DNA from: Haematobia irritans
Lineage: Eukaryota; Arthropoda; Insecta; Diptera; Muscidae
Reading direction: 5' to 3'
Length of the DNA: 64,000 nucleotides
Assembly (NCBI RefSeq): GCF_050003625.1
Contig: NC_134401.1
Coordinates: 868,001-932,000 of the forward strand
Below the pieces are notes generated by a model. It had not been told where the DNA came from. It did not search any database and saw nothing but the letters and a program-made list of their open reading frames with translations. A program made the translations under genes and the position numbers. Within the stretch, counting starts at the first letter, position 1; each line of letters begins with the position of its first letter. Shown here piece by piece: positions 11,997-23,930 of this stretch.

Positions 11997-14900
11997 AAAT
12001 TTCATTTGCATACCTTTGAAATAAATCAAAATTTCTTTAATATAAAGAAGCAGCAATCTTTAAATCAATTGATACAATGTTTAAGACAGTATTTTTAATT
12101 CTGATAAGGTTGCGCAATTTCCGATTTGAAATGTTGAACATTTAATTTCTACGAATATCCTACTTCTGTTAGGCAAAAACATTTGGGTTGACCTATTGTC
12201 TAGACAAGTGGGTAAAAGTAGTCTAAATATATGATAATCCTGGTTCTTGTTACGAAATCATGATATTTTGCCGTCACATAGCCAGCATCCGGTTTTAGCA
12301 AACCAAGCAAAAATGTTAGCCCCGGCTTAGCTGGGTGATTATATCTTAATTCTCTGTCAGACAAAAAAGAAATCAAATAAACATTAGCAAATCACCACAA
12401 CTAAAGAATCCATGAACACAAAACCCTTCCAGAGACATCTTCATTTGCTGAGATAGACATCGTCTGTGATCTTGTCTTGTGGCAAGGGACTAGTTGGTCT
12501 AACAACCTACCCACATTTAGATCTAAACCACAATCTTACTAGACTGGCCCATTGGGATTAAGGACCATTGGTACAAGAAGAGATAATCTTTGCAATTAGA
12601 TGAAATCTCCTCAAACTTTAGAGCATAGCAAAGGACGTGTTCTAAACTCATTCGAAAAAAAATAAAATCTTTTCTGTAATATATTTATTTTGTTAAAAAT
12701 ATAGTAATATCAACATCTTGACTGAATTGTGAGATGGAGATATTTCCTATTAAGAGTAAGTAGAATTTTTCCCATGAAACCATAGGAAAAATTTAATTCT
12801 GACCTCTTTAACTTTATATTACGAGAGTTAACAAAACGTATATGGCATTTTGACGAGAAATGAAATCAATTCTTATTGTTTAACGAAGATCGAAATTCAT
12901 ATGAGAGTTATTCCAAAATTCTTCGAAAACCATGGAGCCTCTGCTCAAAATTACCTACTGAATCGACCCAAGTCCTTATTTGTTGATGATCACAAGATGT
13001 GCTTGAAATTTTGTACAGGATTTGTGTTTTGGCATAGGGACGAAAAACATCAAACAACTAGCTCCCATATAAATGACGCTAAATTCAAAATACACAATTC
13101 ATTAATTAGGTTTCTGTGAGCTCTGCAATTTATATAATATTTTTTCAATGGTTTTATGTATACATTTTGCATCTAGACAGAATGGATTTTTGCTGATTCG
13201 TTCTTCAGATAGCAATTAATAAATTTGTGTCTATAGATATCGATTTTGACCAAATCCTATGGAAGACCACTCAGACAATAGACCATAAATAATAATCATA
13301 TTGTAATGCTGAATTACAAAATATATTTTCTCACTTTGGATTGGATTGGAAAATCGATAGCCTTTTTAACATATTTACACACGATAAACTATGCCAAGGT
13401 TCTTAGTTCAATTATTTTAACAATTCTCCCTATGAGCAATCGAACAATATAAATGAAATTATGAATACATTATAAAATTAACTATGAAAAAGATCAAGAA
13501 GATATTTCCTCTGCCATCGAAATCAAAAACAGAAATAAAAATTGAAGACGTAATGTACACGTGCTTAAAACAATAAAAATTCCTTTAGTGATCATTAGGC
13601 ATTGAAGACTATTACATTTGCAGTCGAATGTTGGCAATCACAATGAAGAAGATTTCATTTGCCGGCAAATAAAATCCCATGATGAAGTAACTTCAATTTT
13701 TAATAAACAGTAACTTATAAGTAAAATGGATTATTCAGCAAACTATATGTGTGATGTTTAGGTCATAACGATGCTAGAATAATGATTTTTGGATTATATA
13801 TGTGAAAATCTCCTATATGTGCGATGGACTATAAGCGAAAACCCCTGAAATTTTTAATAAACAGTAACTTCTGTAAAATGATCTATTTAACCTAGATGAT
13901 CAGAATTATTCAAAAATCAATTCCAAAAAAAAATTTAGAAAAATGTAGTTTTTTATTAAAAAATAGTAAAAATTGAACAAAAATATATTTTAATATTGAC
14001 AACAGTTCGATATAGCCCAAATTCAACCCAGAACAAAAATAACAAACATTTAAGATATCATCCAGTTTTAAGCATATAAAATGCATCAAGCTACATATAA
14101 AAGTAAGCAAATATTAAGCGATCATCGAACATCTGAATAAACATCAACAAATGTTGGCAGGTTTGCATTGCATACAAAGGAATAAGGGGAATCCATTACA
14201 GTAGGGACGAAGTCAAATGAAAGCAACAATTGTACAGAAAACCCAAAGCCTTAGGGCTAATTTTAAGGTCAAAAACTCATGGAGTAAACCACTCCGGAAT
14301 AAGTCTCAACAAAAGCGAGAGATATAAAACTAGCGATTAGGACTTAGCCTCACCAACAGACATCCAGTCATCCATTACCAAATACAAAATCCAAAGCATA
14401 TGCAGAAATCTTAAACGAAATATATGGTAAGCATTGCGGGCAGCAATACTGCAGCAGCCACACCAAAAATTCAAACCAACAAACAATAGCCAGCTCCAAC
14501 CTTAAGAGCCATGCATTCGAATGCCAGGCCTTTGCCACCACGGTGACGACATATTTAGAAAATCATCGGAAAACAATATATGCACATGAGGAGGAGTAGA
14601 GATAATAAAAAACAACAACGACGATAGTTTACCTCTCCTCGGGGCAATACCCACCATCGAACAAATAAAATATCTATCACCAAACTACGTATTTGAGGAT
14701 TTTGCAAATATTTGTTGAATATTTTTGGGTGGTCAATGGCGAAGTTATCGGCATAGGAACAAGTAGCCACTGAAAATACATCTACATCAACATCTTGCCA
14801 CATCAGGCGAAAATAAAACAATATAATCAATAGTCATAATTGCTAAATAAGCGCTATTCATTCGTGGTAAATGATTATTGTGCAACTTCGATTCAAAATT

Positions 14901-15594
14901 CATAGTAAGACAATAATTGCTAGTCAAGCGGTTTCAGAGACAAGGGGTTTAGAAATTTCATTTTTCGTATGTTAATTGAGAGATTGCAGTTTTTTTTCTA
15001 ATATGAAGCATCAATCACGGGCTGGACCATAGGTCCCACTACATTTTCTGCTTAAGATCAAAAAAGCTTTTTTTTCGGTGATTTATCTCCTCTAGCATTG
15101 TTTGCGACATTTTGTGTTGAGTGTTGCTGAATTCTTCTGAGACGAACCTACAATTGGAGGATGATAAACCAATAATAATTAGTAATTCAATGTAATTTTA
15201 TGCTCCTATTACTACCAAATATGAGATAACCCGATTTTCTGATTTGATTGTTTGAATGTCCTAAGTACTCCTTTTTAGACACTGTTCTTGAAATTCGGTA
15301 TGTATTGTAAGAATCAATCTTCTTACATTCATAAAAAAATTGATTCATATCGTATAGATTCTTCCGGAGACTTATATTTGACTTGATATTCTTCTTACCG
15401 CCACTGGTACAAAAATCTTCATTATATTCACGAAATTTGTCAATCAAAGAAATTCGTTGATATAACTTAATTTTTCGTTATTATAACGAATTTTCTGTTA
15501 CTAAATGAAAAATCAATGAAAAATTTTATGTAGCTCAATTTTCATGATTTTTTTGTTTGTTATATGATCAGCTATACATTTAAAAACAAGTATA
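11997..15594. other. Intergenic, no gene recognised
   Basis: AT-rich sequence without a recognisable gene. TTTTTAATAAACAGTAACTT occurs at about 13697-13716 and 13851-13870, a diverged direct repeat about 154 bp apart. Frames of up to about 90 codons (for example 12850-13119 and 14555-14830) have no recognisable domains. Confidence 0.5.
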
Positions 15595-15602
15595 TAAGGC
15601 CG

Positions 15603-15626
15603 TAAGTTCGGCCAGGCCGAATCTTA
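15603..15626. repeat. Terminal hairpin of the tandem-unit element
   Basis: TAAGTTCGGCC and GGCCGAATCTTA pair around a single A, with one bulged base. The same hairpin is conserved at the end of the second copy (about 63901-63924), so it is probably a functional terminus rather than chance. Confidence 0.75.
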
Positions 15627-16635
15627 TGTACCCTCCACCATGGATTGCGTAGAAACTTCTACGAAAGACTGTCATCCACAAATTTCAACTCACTCGGATG
15701 AAATTTGCTTCTCCAAGAGGCTCCAAAACCAAATCTCGGGATCGGTTTATATGGGGGCTATAAATGATTATGGACTGATATGGACCACTTTTGGCATATC
15801 ATATACTACCACCACGTACCAAATTTCAACCAGATCGGATAAATTTTGCTTCTCCAAAAGGCACCGGAGGTCAAATCTGGCGATCGGTTTATATGGGAGC
15901 TATATATAATTATGGACTGATAGGAACCAATTCCTACATGGTTGTTGGATACCATATACTAACATCACGTACCAAATTTCAACCGAATGGGAAGAATTTT
16001 GCTCTTCCAAGGTGCTCCGGAGGTCAAATCTGGGGATCGGTTTATATGGGGCCTATATATAATTATGGACCGATATGGACAAATTTTTGCATGGGTGTTT
16101 GAAGCCATATATTAACATCACGTACCAAATTTCAACTGAATCAGATGAATTTTGGTCTTCCAAGAGGTTCCGGAGTTCAAATCTGGTGATCGGTTTATAT
16201 GGGGGCTATATATAGTTATGGACCGATATGGACCAATTTTTGCATGGCCATTAGAGACCATATATTAACATCATGTACCAAATTTAAGCCGGATCGGATG
16301 AAATTTGTTTCTCTTAGAGGCTATGCAAGCCAAATCGGGGGATCGGTTTATATGGGGGCTATATATAATTATGGACCGATGTGAACCAATTTTTGCATGG
16401 TTGTTAGAGACCATATACTAACACCATGTACCAAATTTCAGCCGGATCGGATGAAATTTGTTTCTCTTAGAGGCTATGCAAGCCAAATTTGGGGGTCCGT
16501 TTATGTGGGGCTATACGTAAATGTGGACCGATATGGCCCATTTGCAATACCATCCGACCTATATCAATAACAACTATTTGTGCCAAGTTTCAAGTCGATA
16601 GCTTGTTTCTTTCGGAAGTTAGCGTGATTTCAACA

Positions 16636-16674
16636 GACGGACGGACGGACGGACGGACGGACGGACGGACGGAC
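16636..16674. repeat. (GGAC)n microsatellite inside the element
   Basis: About nine uninterrupted 4-bp GGAC units. The second copy of the element has only about three units at the corresponding place, so the tract has expanded or contracted since the copies separated. Confidence 0.9.
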
Positions 16675-16805
16675 ATGCTCAGATCGAATTTCACCACGAC
16701 CCAGAATATATATACTTTATGGGGTCTTAGAGCAATATTTCGATGTGTTACAAACGGAATGACAAAGTTAATATACCCCCCATCCTATGGTGGAGGGTAT
16801 AAAAA

Positions 16806-18654
16806 TGTTGAAAGATTATGCAACTTATATTTTAGGATATGCGATTTACACAATATTAAGAACAAACTTCAGGAAAATAAAGTAGTTTTAGTTAGAAGAA
16901 AGTCTGTAAACTTTGCTCTACAAATGTTTTTATTTAAATTCAGGACACGAATCTTTGATATTTCTTGTATTTCTTTAAAGTTAGATAATTTTTCCTTACA
17001 GCAAAGAAAAACACTTTTCATTTACTTAGATATTGAATTTTTGGGCTAGGGATAAAACAGCTTCAAATATCGGCTAAGATTTATTTTGAGGTTTTTACAT
17101 TTTTGTTTTATTTTACTGACATTTAATTTTAAGTGCATAGCTTTGTTAATATATCCCAAAAGGAGAATGGAAGTTCGAAGAAGAAACATCTAAGGACTTT
17201 GCCAGTAATTATGGTTACACTTTACAGTTAAGAATTAATAAAATTAAGAAGAAGAATATTACAGCTTATTAAACAAAATAGTCTACCAAATTTGATCCTA
17301 AAAGCACAATCTAATGTTTTTATTTCTTTTCAAAAAAAAAAAGAAAGTAATATCTTACTGCATACTTCAAATTGTTGTTTTTTTTTCTCTTAAGAAATCT
17401 TTCTTCGTTACGCTATGATAGAGCCCCTTTCCTTAAAGAAACAATAAAGCAAACATTTGGAAACTATTTCCCACATCCCTCACCCACACCCAAAATCAAC
17501 AACACATTCACACCCAAAAAACAGTTGTGTCACAAAAGGTAAACCATTGACCCCTATCCAACGGGAAAATAGTTTTCCAAGCTACCGCGCATATACATTC
17601 TCATATGTTCTTAACCAGGAAAATGACAAAAATCATATAAGTCGTAATGGCCATTAACCACCATGGATGGTTGATGTCTTAAAGACAATTTCTTGAGCCA
17701 AAGATCTTATCTAGGCGAAAAGACATAGTCCAAGACCGAAAAATTACAATATTCACACTATTCACAATTATTCATTGGGTTTTTCCCACGCTTAAATCAT
17801 AATTTTCGTATATCACCCCCGCCCTGAAAACATCTTGAATGGACTCAACCATCAAAATCATGGTGTCTACGGCCACACATTACATTACGGTGTGTGAGAG
17901 TTTAAAAACCAAAATCAAAAGAAGAAGACAATTTTCCCAAGTAGCCGGGCCAGTGGCAATCACCCCAACCATCAAAACACCCCTGCGCTACCACTATCAA
18001 ATGGCAATGCTACTACAATGCCATATCATATCATTTACATTAAATTTATCAAATTGGACAAGGAAAAGTGTTCCTCTGTCGAAATGAGTCGTAGTCAGTT
18101 AGTCCAACGCTCCAATGAACTTTCTTCGTCTTACTTTCTTAAAGACATTGCCGAGTATTTTCGAGCAAAACTAACTTTAAATTTGTGGCCGAGGTAGCAA
18201 TTTAATGGTCAGCGCTTTTGTTGCAGAGGGTGGTTGGTTGGTTTCTTGGTCATAACGAGGGCATTATGAAAACCAGGGATACGAGATACCAAGAGAAAAG
18301 ACAGAAATCGATTTATGCGTTCGTTGCTCCCACACTTCACCGTGGCATTTGCCGATGAGGATACTGAAACGGTGTTGAATCACGCACCAATGGTCACTCT
18401 GTTCACTTAACAAGTGTTTGCTCTGCTGGTTGTGCTTGGTGGCAGCGTAACAGGCACTTCAATTGTCTCAGTAACCTTTAAATAAGTTTTTGTTTCAATG
18501 CCTATGATTATAAGGAGGGTCGTATGATTTCCAAAAGAGGGTGATGGTGAGGTTTAATGCAAATCCGAATATGTTAGCATTAACATATTTTCATGAGAAA
18601 ATTTTGGAAAAATTTAAAACTAAAATTTAAATGTAACTTTCTATAGAACCTATA
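16806..18654. other. Intergenic, no gene recognised
   Basis: Non-coding. The block at about 17059-17105 (GCTTCAAATAT, GGCTAAGATT, ATTTTGAGG) recurs diverged at about 19905-19955, marking a further low-copy repeat family. A stretch at 17457-17530 is C/A-rich. No gene is recognised. Confidence 0.5.
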
Positions 18655-18817
18655 TACACTAAAAAAAAGTTTGTCCGATTCCAAAGATTTTCTCTTTACA
18701 CTAATAATTTTGGTAATGATTCCGAGCCAAAGAAGCGGAGAAAGGAATTAAATATACAATTCTCTGTTAGATTTATGTTTTTAATACTTGATTGAGACAA
18801 ATATTTTTTCCAGTGTA
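18655..18817. mobile_element. TACACT-ended MITE, 163 bp
   Basis: The left end TACACTAAAAAAAA and right end TTTTTTCCAGTGTA are inverted repeats, and the next bases (GTTTGTC against GACAAAT) also pair. It is small and non-coding. If the outermost TA belongs to the target site, this would fit TA-duplicating transposons of the Tc1/mariner type. It belongs with the longer element at 27084-27603. Confidence 0.65.
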
Positions 18818-19690
18818 AGAAAAAAAGACCAACTATTAAAACTTTTTCATACTAATCTCCTGTATTTTACTTAGTACGAAAAGAACATGCAAACTATCTC
18901 ATCTTGACATTTTATTTTTCTTCCAAATCTTAAATTTTTCGCACATTTTTTCAAAGTTGAATCTTAAAATTTAAGAATTTTCCTAAAAAATGCTTTAAAT
19001 TCCTTTAAGACTTAAAGAATGAATCTTCATTTTTATCACACCACAATCCAAAGGTATGGATTGTGGATAAAGCTTCGTTTCAGTTACCAAAAAAGATGTT
19101 TATCTTTTGTCATACTCGCTCATAATATGCTCTGGGAATCATTGCAAGCAGCAGAATAAATGAGGGTAGCGACTTTGGACAATATTATCACAGTTTCTTT
19201 TGTTTTTCGGTCATATTTTTTGATGTTTTTTTTTTTTTGAAATTTTCATAATTTTTTCCACATAGACAAGGAGAGGGGCTGGTTCCAATGAGCATCTTTG
19301 GCTAACTGGTGACACTGAATTTTGTTTTTGTTATGGAATGGGGATTCATTGGATTTTTTATGCCGCTTTTAGGTTTTCATGTCTTGGGCCATGAACAAAC
19401 AGACGGACAAACAAATAAAGAATATCTTTAGGATTTGCCATCTTTTCACATGCTTAGAACACTTTTTGTGCTTACACCAAGTTTTTTAGGGATACTTATT
19501 TTGTTCGTTTTGTTTTTTATTTTTTGATATAGAAAACAATGAACTTTCGTTATTTTTTTAATTACTGCTTTGTTCCATCGTGCATCTCATTTGGTAGTAC
19601 TGATTGTTGTCTCATGTGTAATTAAGATTTCTGAAACTTTGTTGGGATCTTCTTTCGATTAAGAAGTTGTCTGTTTAATTAAGACTTCGT
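18818..19690. other. Non-coding, AT-rich
   Basis: No gene is recognised. The 18880-19050 part is unusually rich in AAATCTTAAATTT-like inverted words and may be a degraded MITE, but clear termini are absent. Confidence 0.4.
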
Positions 19691-19890
19691 ACACAGAAAA
19701 AAGTAAACTGTTTCATAAGAAAAATGAACTACCTCGTGCAAAAATTAACTCAACTTTTTGAAAGTACGAAGTCATGAACATACTAACCGTGTTGTAATTC
19801 ATTCTTATTCATTTTAGAAATCATACAATTTTTTCTGTACCTTAGTTTACATTGAGCTTATATGTACGCTTATTGAACTTTATACCCTCT
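19691..19890 (+). mobile_element. TACACAGAAAA-ended MITE, copy b
   Basis: It starts TACACAGAAAAAAGT and carries the same ordered blocks as 11158-11500 (GTGCAAAAATTAAC, ATTCATTCTTATTCATTTT, TTGAGCTTATATGTAC, TGAACTTTATACCC). It is non-coding, with the right end undefined. Confidence 0.6.
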
Positions 19891-20702
19891 TTAGATTTAA
19901 GATAAAAACGCTTCAAATATAGGCTAAGATTGATTTTGAAGATTTAGCATCATCGGTTTAAAGTGATCCTATATCTTTGTTTTAAAGAAGCCGCATTTTT
20001 GGTTCGGAATCAATACAAAAATTCTTAGGAAGGTCAAAATCTTTGAGTGCGTTTAATTCATTAAATTTTTAAAAAATACTTGGGATAAAGAAAATAATAA
20101 TAAAATTAAAATAAAACCAAATATAAATATCATCAGTTTAATGATGAGCTATTTTATGTGTGTACATCCTATTATTTTATATACACTAAAAATACATTTA
20201 CCTAATATTAAAGTTTACAAGATAAATTTTTGGGTGTTCAATTTAAAGAATATTAAAATAATGAAATTTTAATTCAAATAAAATTTGCAATCTTTGCTTA
20301 AAAAAAAATATTAAATCTAGGGCACACATTTTGGAAATTTCCGACCCTTCATCAAAGCCGTATGTCTTTGAACTAAGGCAAATTTTACTTAAAGTAAAGA
20401 AACACAATTTTGAAGCCAGATAGTGTCTTTATTTTTTAAGAAAAGGTCAAAATCTTTGGATCCAAGTAAACTTGTTTCTTCGTGTACACTGAAAACTTGT
20501 TTGTTAGTAAACAAATGTTTGCGATTTGCTAACGAAATCAAAAACAATGGTTTTCATCAATATTAGGGTCTGAGATGGAGTAGCGAAATTGGTACAATCG
20601 CAATCAAAAGATCTGAACCGATCTTGAAATTAAAAAAACCTGTGAAGTTGTCCAAGTGATCCTACATTAAATCTCATTTGGCATTATGATTACAATATTA
20701 CA
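19891..20702. other. Non-coding, repeat-derived AT-rich sequence
   Basis: It includes a diverged copy of the 17059 block (about 19905-19955) and TACACT-like termini near 20182 and 20487, suggesting further eroded MITEs. No gene is recognised. Confidence 0.45.
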
Positions 20703-21281
20703 TGGACACACAGAAAAAAATATCACCAAAATATTTCCAATTAAAAAGTTAATTAAAGTTGAAAATTTTTTCAATTAATAAATTAATTGATACAATTAAC
20801 TTTTTAATCATGATAGAAACATTAAGTTAATTAAGTCAATGATTGAAAATTTAAAAATTTTTAATTAAAAAATTAATTGATACAATTAACTTTTTAATCA
20901 AATTCGGAAGACTAATTCAGTTAAAAAAAGTGCTGATTTTTTTTTAATTTTTAATTAAAAATGTATTTCAAACAATCATTTGTTAATCCAAATAAAAACT
21001 CTAAGCCAATTCAGAAAGCAATTAAAAATAGTTACCTTTTTTAATTAATAAATTAATTGAGTTTTGCAATCAACATCAATTAAATTTTTAACTGAATCAA
21101 TTAAAAAATTAATTGAAATTTGCTGAAAAAATCAATTAATTTTTTAATCAAGAATTTTTTCTATGGCCAATTAAAACTGTGATTGATACTATCATTTTCG
21201 TGATTGAAGACATTTCAATTAAAAAATTAATTGGATCAATTAATTTGGTGATTGAATCAGAAAAAAAAATTTTGTGTGCAG
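20703..21281. mobile_element. AT-rich MITE with repeated ATTAATTGA motif
   Basis: The left end (GGACACACAGAAAAAAATAT) and right end (AGAAAAAAAAATTTTGTGTG) are imperfect inverted repeats. The adjacent CACCAAA and TTTGGTGATTG also pair. Between them the palindromic word ATTAATTGA or its complement occurs at least six times, in both orientations, separated by runs of A/T. It is non-coding and looks like a foldback element grown from a short unit. Confidence 0.6.
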
Positions 21282-23020
21282 ACAGATTGCTAATCTATAA
21301 TAATATATTCTTCTAGGAGGCGTTAGCTTAAATGAACAAAGTGGGGAATAAATATTAGGAGATAATGGTTTGACTATCAATCAAATTGCTTCAATAAATA
21401 GACTTTCGAATTAAGACAAAGACAAAAGATTTCTCGAATTATACTAATCAATCATCTTAAGGATATTGGAACTCAATTGTATAAAATCATTTGAACTAAA
21501 TGGGAAAATGTATTGCAAACTTCAATTCCCCCATGAATGGAATTCACTAATCCCTCACTTAGACCAAGAAGAGTTCATGAAAACCATTTTGACATGGATT
21601 GGTTTTCCATTTGAAGGAAGACTCTAAACATTTTTTGGTTTTGGCATTCACTTAGTATTTCCAAACCAGAACATCCAATAAGCAAAAAGGATTTGTCAAG
21701 AGCAGAGAAAAAGCAACAACACATATAAAGATCGCTTATATACAAACAGTAAATGGATATAAAAAATATACATTTCACAAAAGTAAAATTGTTTTGGTTT
21801 TTTTCTAAGTAGTCCAAAGATAAAATGCACAATACAATAGAAATATGTGGATGAAAAAAAAAAAATACTACAAACATATGGACACATACTTGTGTACACT
21901 TGCCAAGGTATGGCTCACGTATATACAGCACACAGAACACACATAGTCACAACAGTTGCACAAATGGATTTCTTGGCAAAAACACGCCCAGTTTTTCACA
22001 TTTTCCATTCGCATTCGTACACATATATCCCAAATATGTGTGTTTATGTAGATATGTATGTAGAGATGAATATGTGTATGTACAACAATTTACATACGTC
22101 ATATGTACATACATACATATTCGTAGAACAACAAATGGAAACATATGAAAATAGCATAAGAATCTTCTTGGCTCAGCATTTGCATACAAACGTACATACA
22201 GTACTGTACAAATCTAAATGTACAACTCGATTTACTTACATACAGACACCAATACAACGACCAAGATGACGACAACTGTATATGATTTTCATGAAATAAA
22301 AATAAAAACGACGACTAAACATTTTATGGAGCTGTTGGTAAGCATTTGGAGCGGCAGAGGTACAACTGCTTTATATGATGATGATTGTAACGGTGCCGAT
22401 GATGGTGGTGGTGGTGGAGCCGAGATGAGCACACTCACACACATACACGCTAAAGCACTTTTCACATCTTTCGTTGTGAAGAAGATGACAACTTGCCAAA
22501 GGAAATGGCAAATAAACAAGGAGCATGCAAAAAAACACCAGCTAACCATCGGCTCTAACCCTATATTGCTCCCTTTCCCTTTAGCCTCCACCAACCGGCT
22601 GTATGGCGGAAAAAGACAACTGCTATGGAAAGAGATAAGCAAAACAAAGCTGATAGCAAGCAAAAAATTCCAAGACATATGGAGAGGGTAAATGGGTGGG
22701 TTAGGTATCCTATAGAGCCTGTATCTCTGGTTGGATATTGAAAATTATATCTGAACTGCCACACGTTATTACACCTACGACGAGCATACGAGGCTGTATT
22801 GATAATTAAGGTTCCCAAAAGTACAACACATTTCCCCATAAGGGAAGTTAAATGGCATGGTTAATAAGCAGCTTATTTATGCAAACAGAAGAAATATATT
22901 TCCAGCTAAAGAATTCGGAAACTTACACTTCCCGATTTTTACCCGATTTTATGAATTCGAAAGTCTTTTCATACTGTATGAGAAACCAATCCATATGAGA
23001 AACCAATCCGCTATGACTGG
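21282..23020. other. Intergenic, no gene recognised
   Basis: Contains runs of ACATACAT/GTATGTAT words at about 21880-22260, giving frames open on several strands at once, and a short GGT/GAT trinucleotide stretch near 22375-22425. Frames up to 157 codons (22218-22691) are low-complexity and overlap a comparable minus-strand frame, so none is called. Confidence 0.5.
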
Positions 23021-23252
23021 GAGCCACTGTGGTGCAATGGTTGGCACGCTTGCCTTGCATACAAACAGTTTTCCAGAGATGCCCTCTCAGTAATGCTGCT
23101 AAAATTTCTGAATGTTTCAAAGCTTATCTAAGTGGTTTCAACGTAATTTGAAAAGCCGTTCGTACTCGGCTATAAGCATGAGGTTCCTTGTCATTGCACT
23201 CATTGATAAGAGAGAAGTTCACTAAGTAAGCCTGAAGTAACCGGTTGCCACT
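23021..23252 (+). mobile_element. tRNA-derived SINE, copy 6 (degraded)
   Basis: The head GAGCCACTGTGGTGCAATGG is well kept, but the B-box segment is deleted between CTTGCATACA and TTTTCCAGAGATG. The body is diverged and the CCTAA tail is lost. Another repeat (GAGGTGTGCGCG...) starts directly at its 3' end. Confidence 0.75.
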
Positions 23253-23480
23253 AGAGGTGTGCGCGTGAGTGATATTTCACTCACTATCAAGCACATTCAC
23301 GAAGCAAAATCGTTATTCACGCACGATATGTGTGGTAGGCACTCACACTTATGCACATTCACGAAGTGAAAACCAGTACTCACGCACGAACTACTTTTAA
23401 ATACTCACGGTCACGCACGATTTACGACAATTCATGTGACTCACGACACATTCACGAGACTCACGACATTTTCAACCGGG
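23253..23480. repeat. CACGA/TCACG-rich subterminal repeat block
   Basis: Starts TAGAGGTGTGCGCGTGAG, which would fit a hAT-type terminus (T-A-G-N-G start). It then carries about nine copies of TCACG/CACGA words in mixed spacing over about 220 bp. Clustered subterminal motifs are typical of hAT transposase binding regions. No matching opposite terminus is found downstream, so it may be a one-sided remnant. Confidence 0.45.
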
Positions 23481-23675
23481 AATTAGAAAAGGTAACAAAA
23501 TTCATGAATAGAATACAGCCCGGTAGCTAAATTAATTTTAGTTAAGATATGAGTAGGAATTACATCTTGATTTTTTTCGTGAGCGTGATCTAAATTTGAA
23601 TGCAAAAGAATAATAAGCTATTAACCGCAATACGACACGATCCACTTCATATGGATACCAAGATATGCAGCATAA

Positions 23676-23930
23676 TACACGCAGAGAAGGAATATGATCA
23701 CCCGAAACATGTTTCAAGAGCAAAACGTTATTTTTTGATGGTGAACATATAACATTTTTGTTGCAAAAATGTTGTTTTCTCGGAAAACATATACATGGTT
23801 GCCGAAATCAGATAAATAATTATCGAGAAAATAACATGGTTGCGACAAACATGGTCCATTTTCATCGTCCAAAAAAACATTTTGCTTTTAAAAAGTGTTT
23901 GGGGGTGATCCTTCCTTCCTTCTCTGGGTA
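23676..23930. mobile_element. CACCCAGAGAAGG foldback element, copy A
   Basis: The left end TACACGCAGAGAAGGAATAT and right end CCTTCTCTGGGTA are inverted repeats. The arms continue inward (GATCACC, AACATG, AAGAGCAAAA, then the complements) so that most of the element can fold on itself. It is non-coding. Related copies lie at 30200-30449 and 34831-35047. Confidence 0.8.

Larger units (their letters stand above)
15595..16805 (-). mobile_element. 153-bp tandem-unit element, copy 1 (Helentron/DINE-like?)
   Basis: A compact interspersed element whose ends match the copy at 62525-63941. One end carries a strong hairpin (TTCGGCC-A-GGCCGAA, 15607-15621). Just inside is CCCTCCACCATGG, whose near-complement CCTATGGTGGAGGG lies at the other end (16794-16807 region), giving subterminal inverted repeats. 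The middle is four successive 153-bp units plus one of 142 bp, phased by the GGTTTATATGGGG motif at about 15751, 15893, 16046, 16199, 16352 and 16505. A (GGAC)n microsatellite follows. Subterminal repeats, a microsatellite, central tandem repeats and a terminal hairpin recall DINE-1/Helentron-derived elements of flies. That class is inference. I set the strand so that the hairpin is at the 3' end. Confidence 0.75.

Noticed and set aside
16489..17049. 186-codon frame starting inside the tandem-unit element
   Set aside because: It reads through the microsatellite (Thr-Asp-Gly-Arg repeats) and out into flanking AT-rich DNA. An artefact of the element.
22218..22691. 157-codon plus-strand frame
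   Set aside because: Low-complexity Asp/Gly and Lys-rich, overlaps a 129-codon minus-strand frame, and no recognisable domain.
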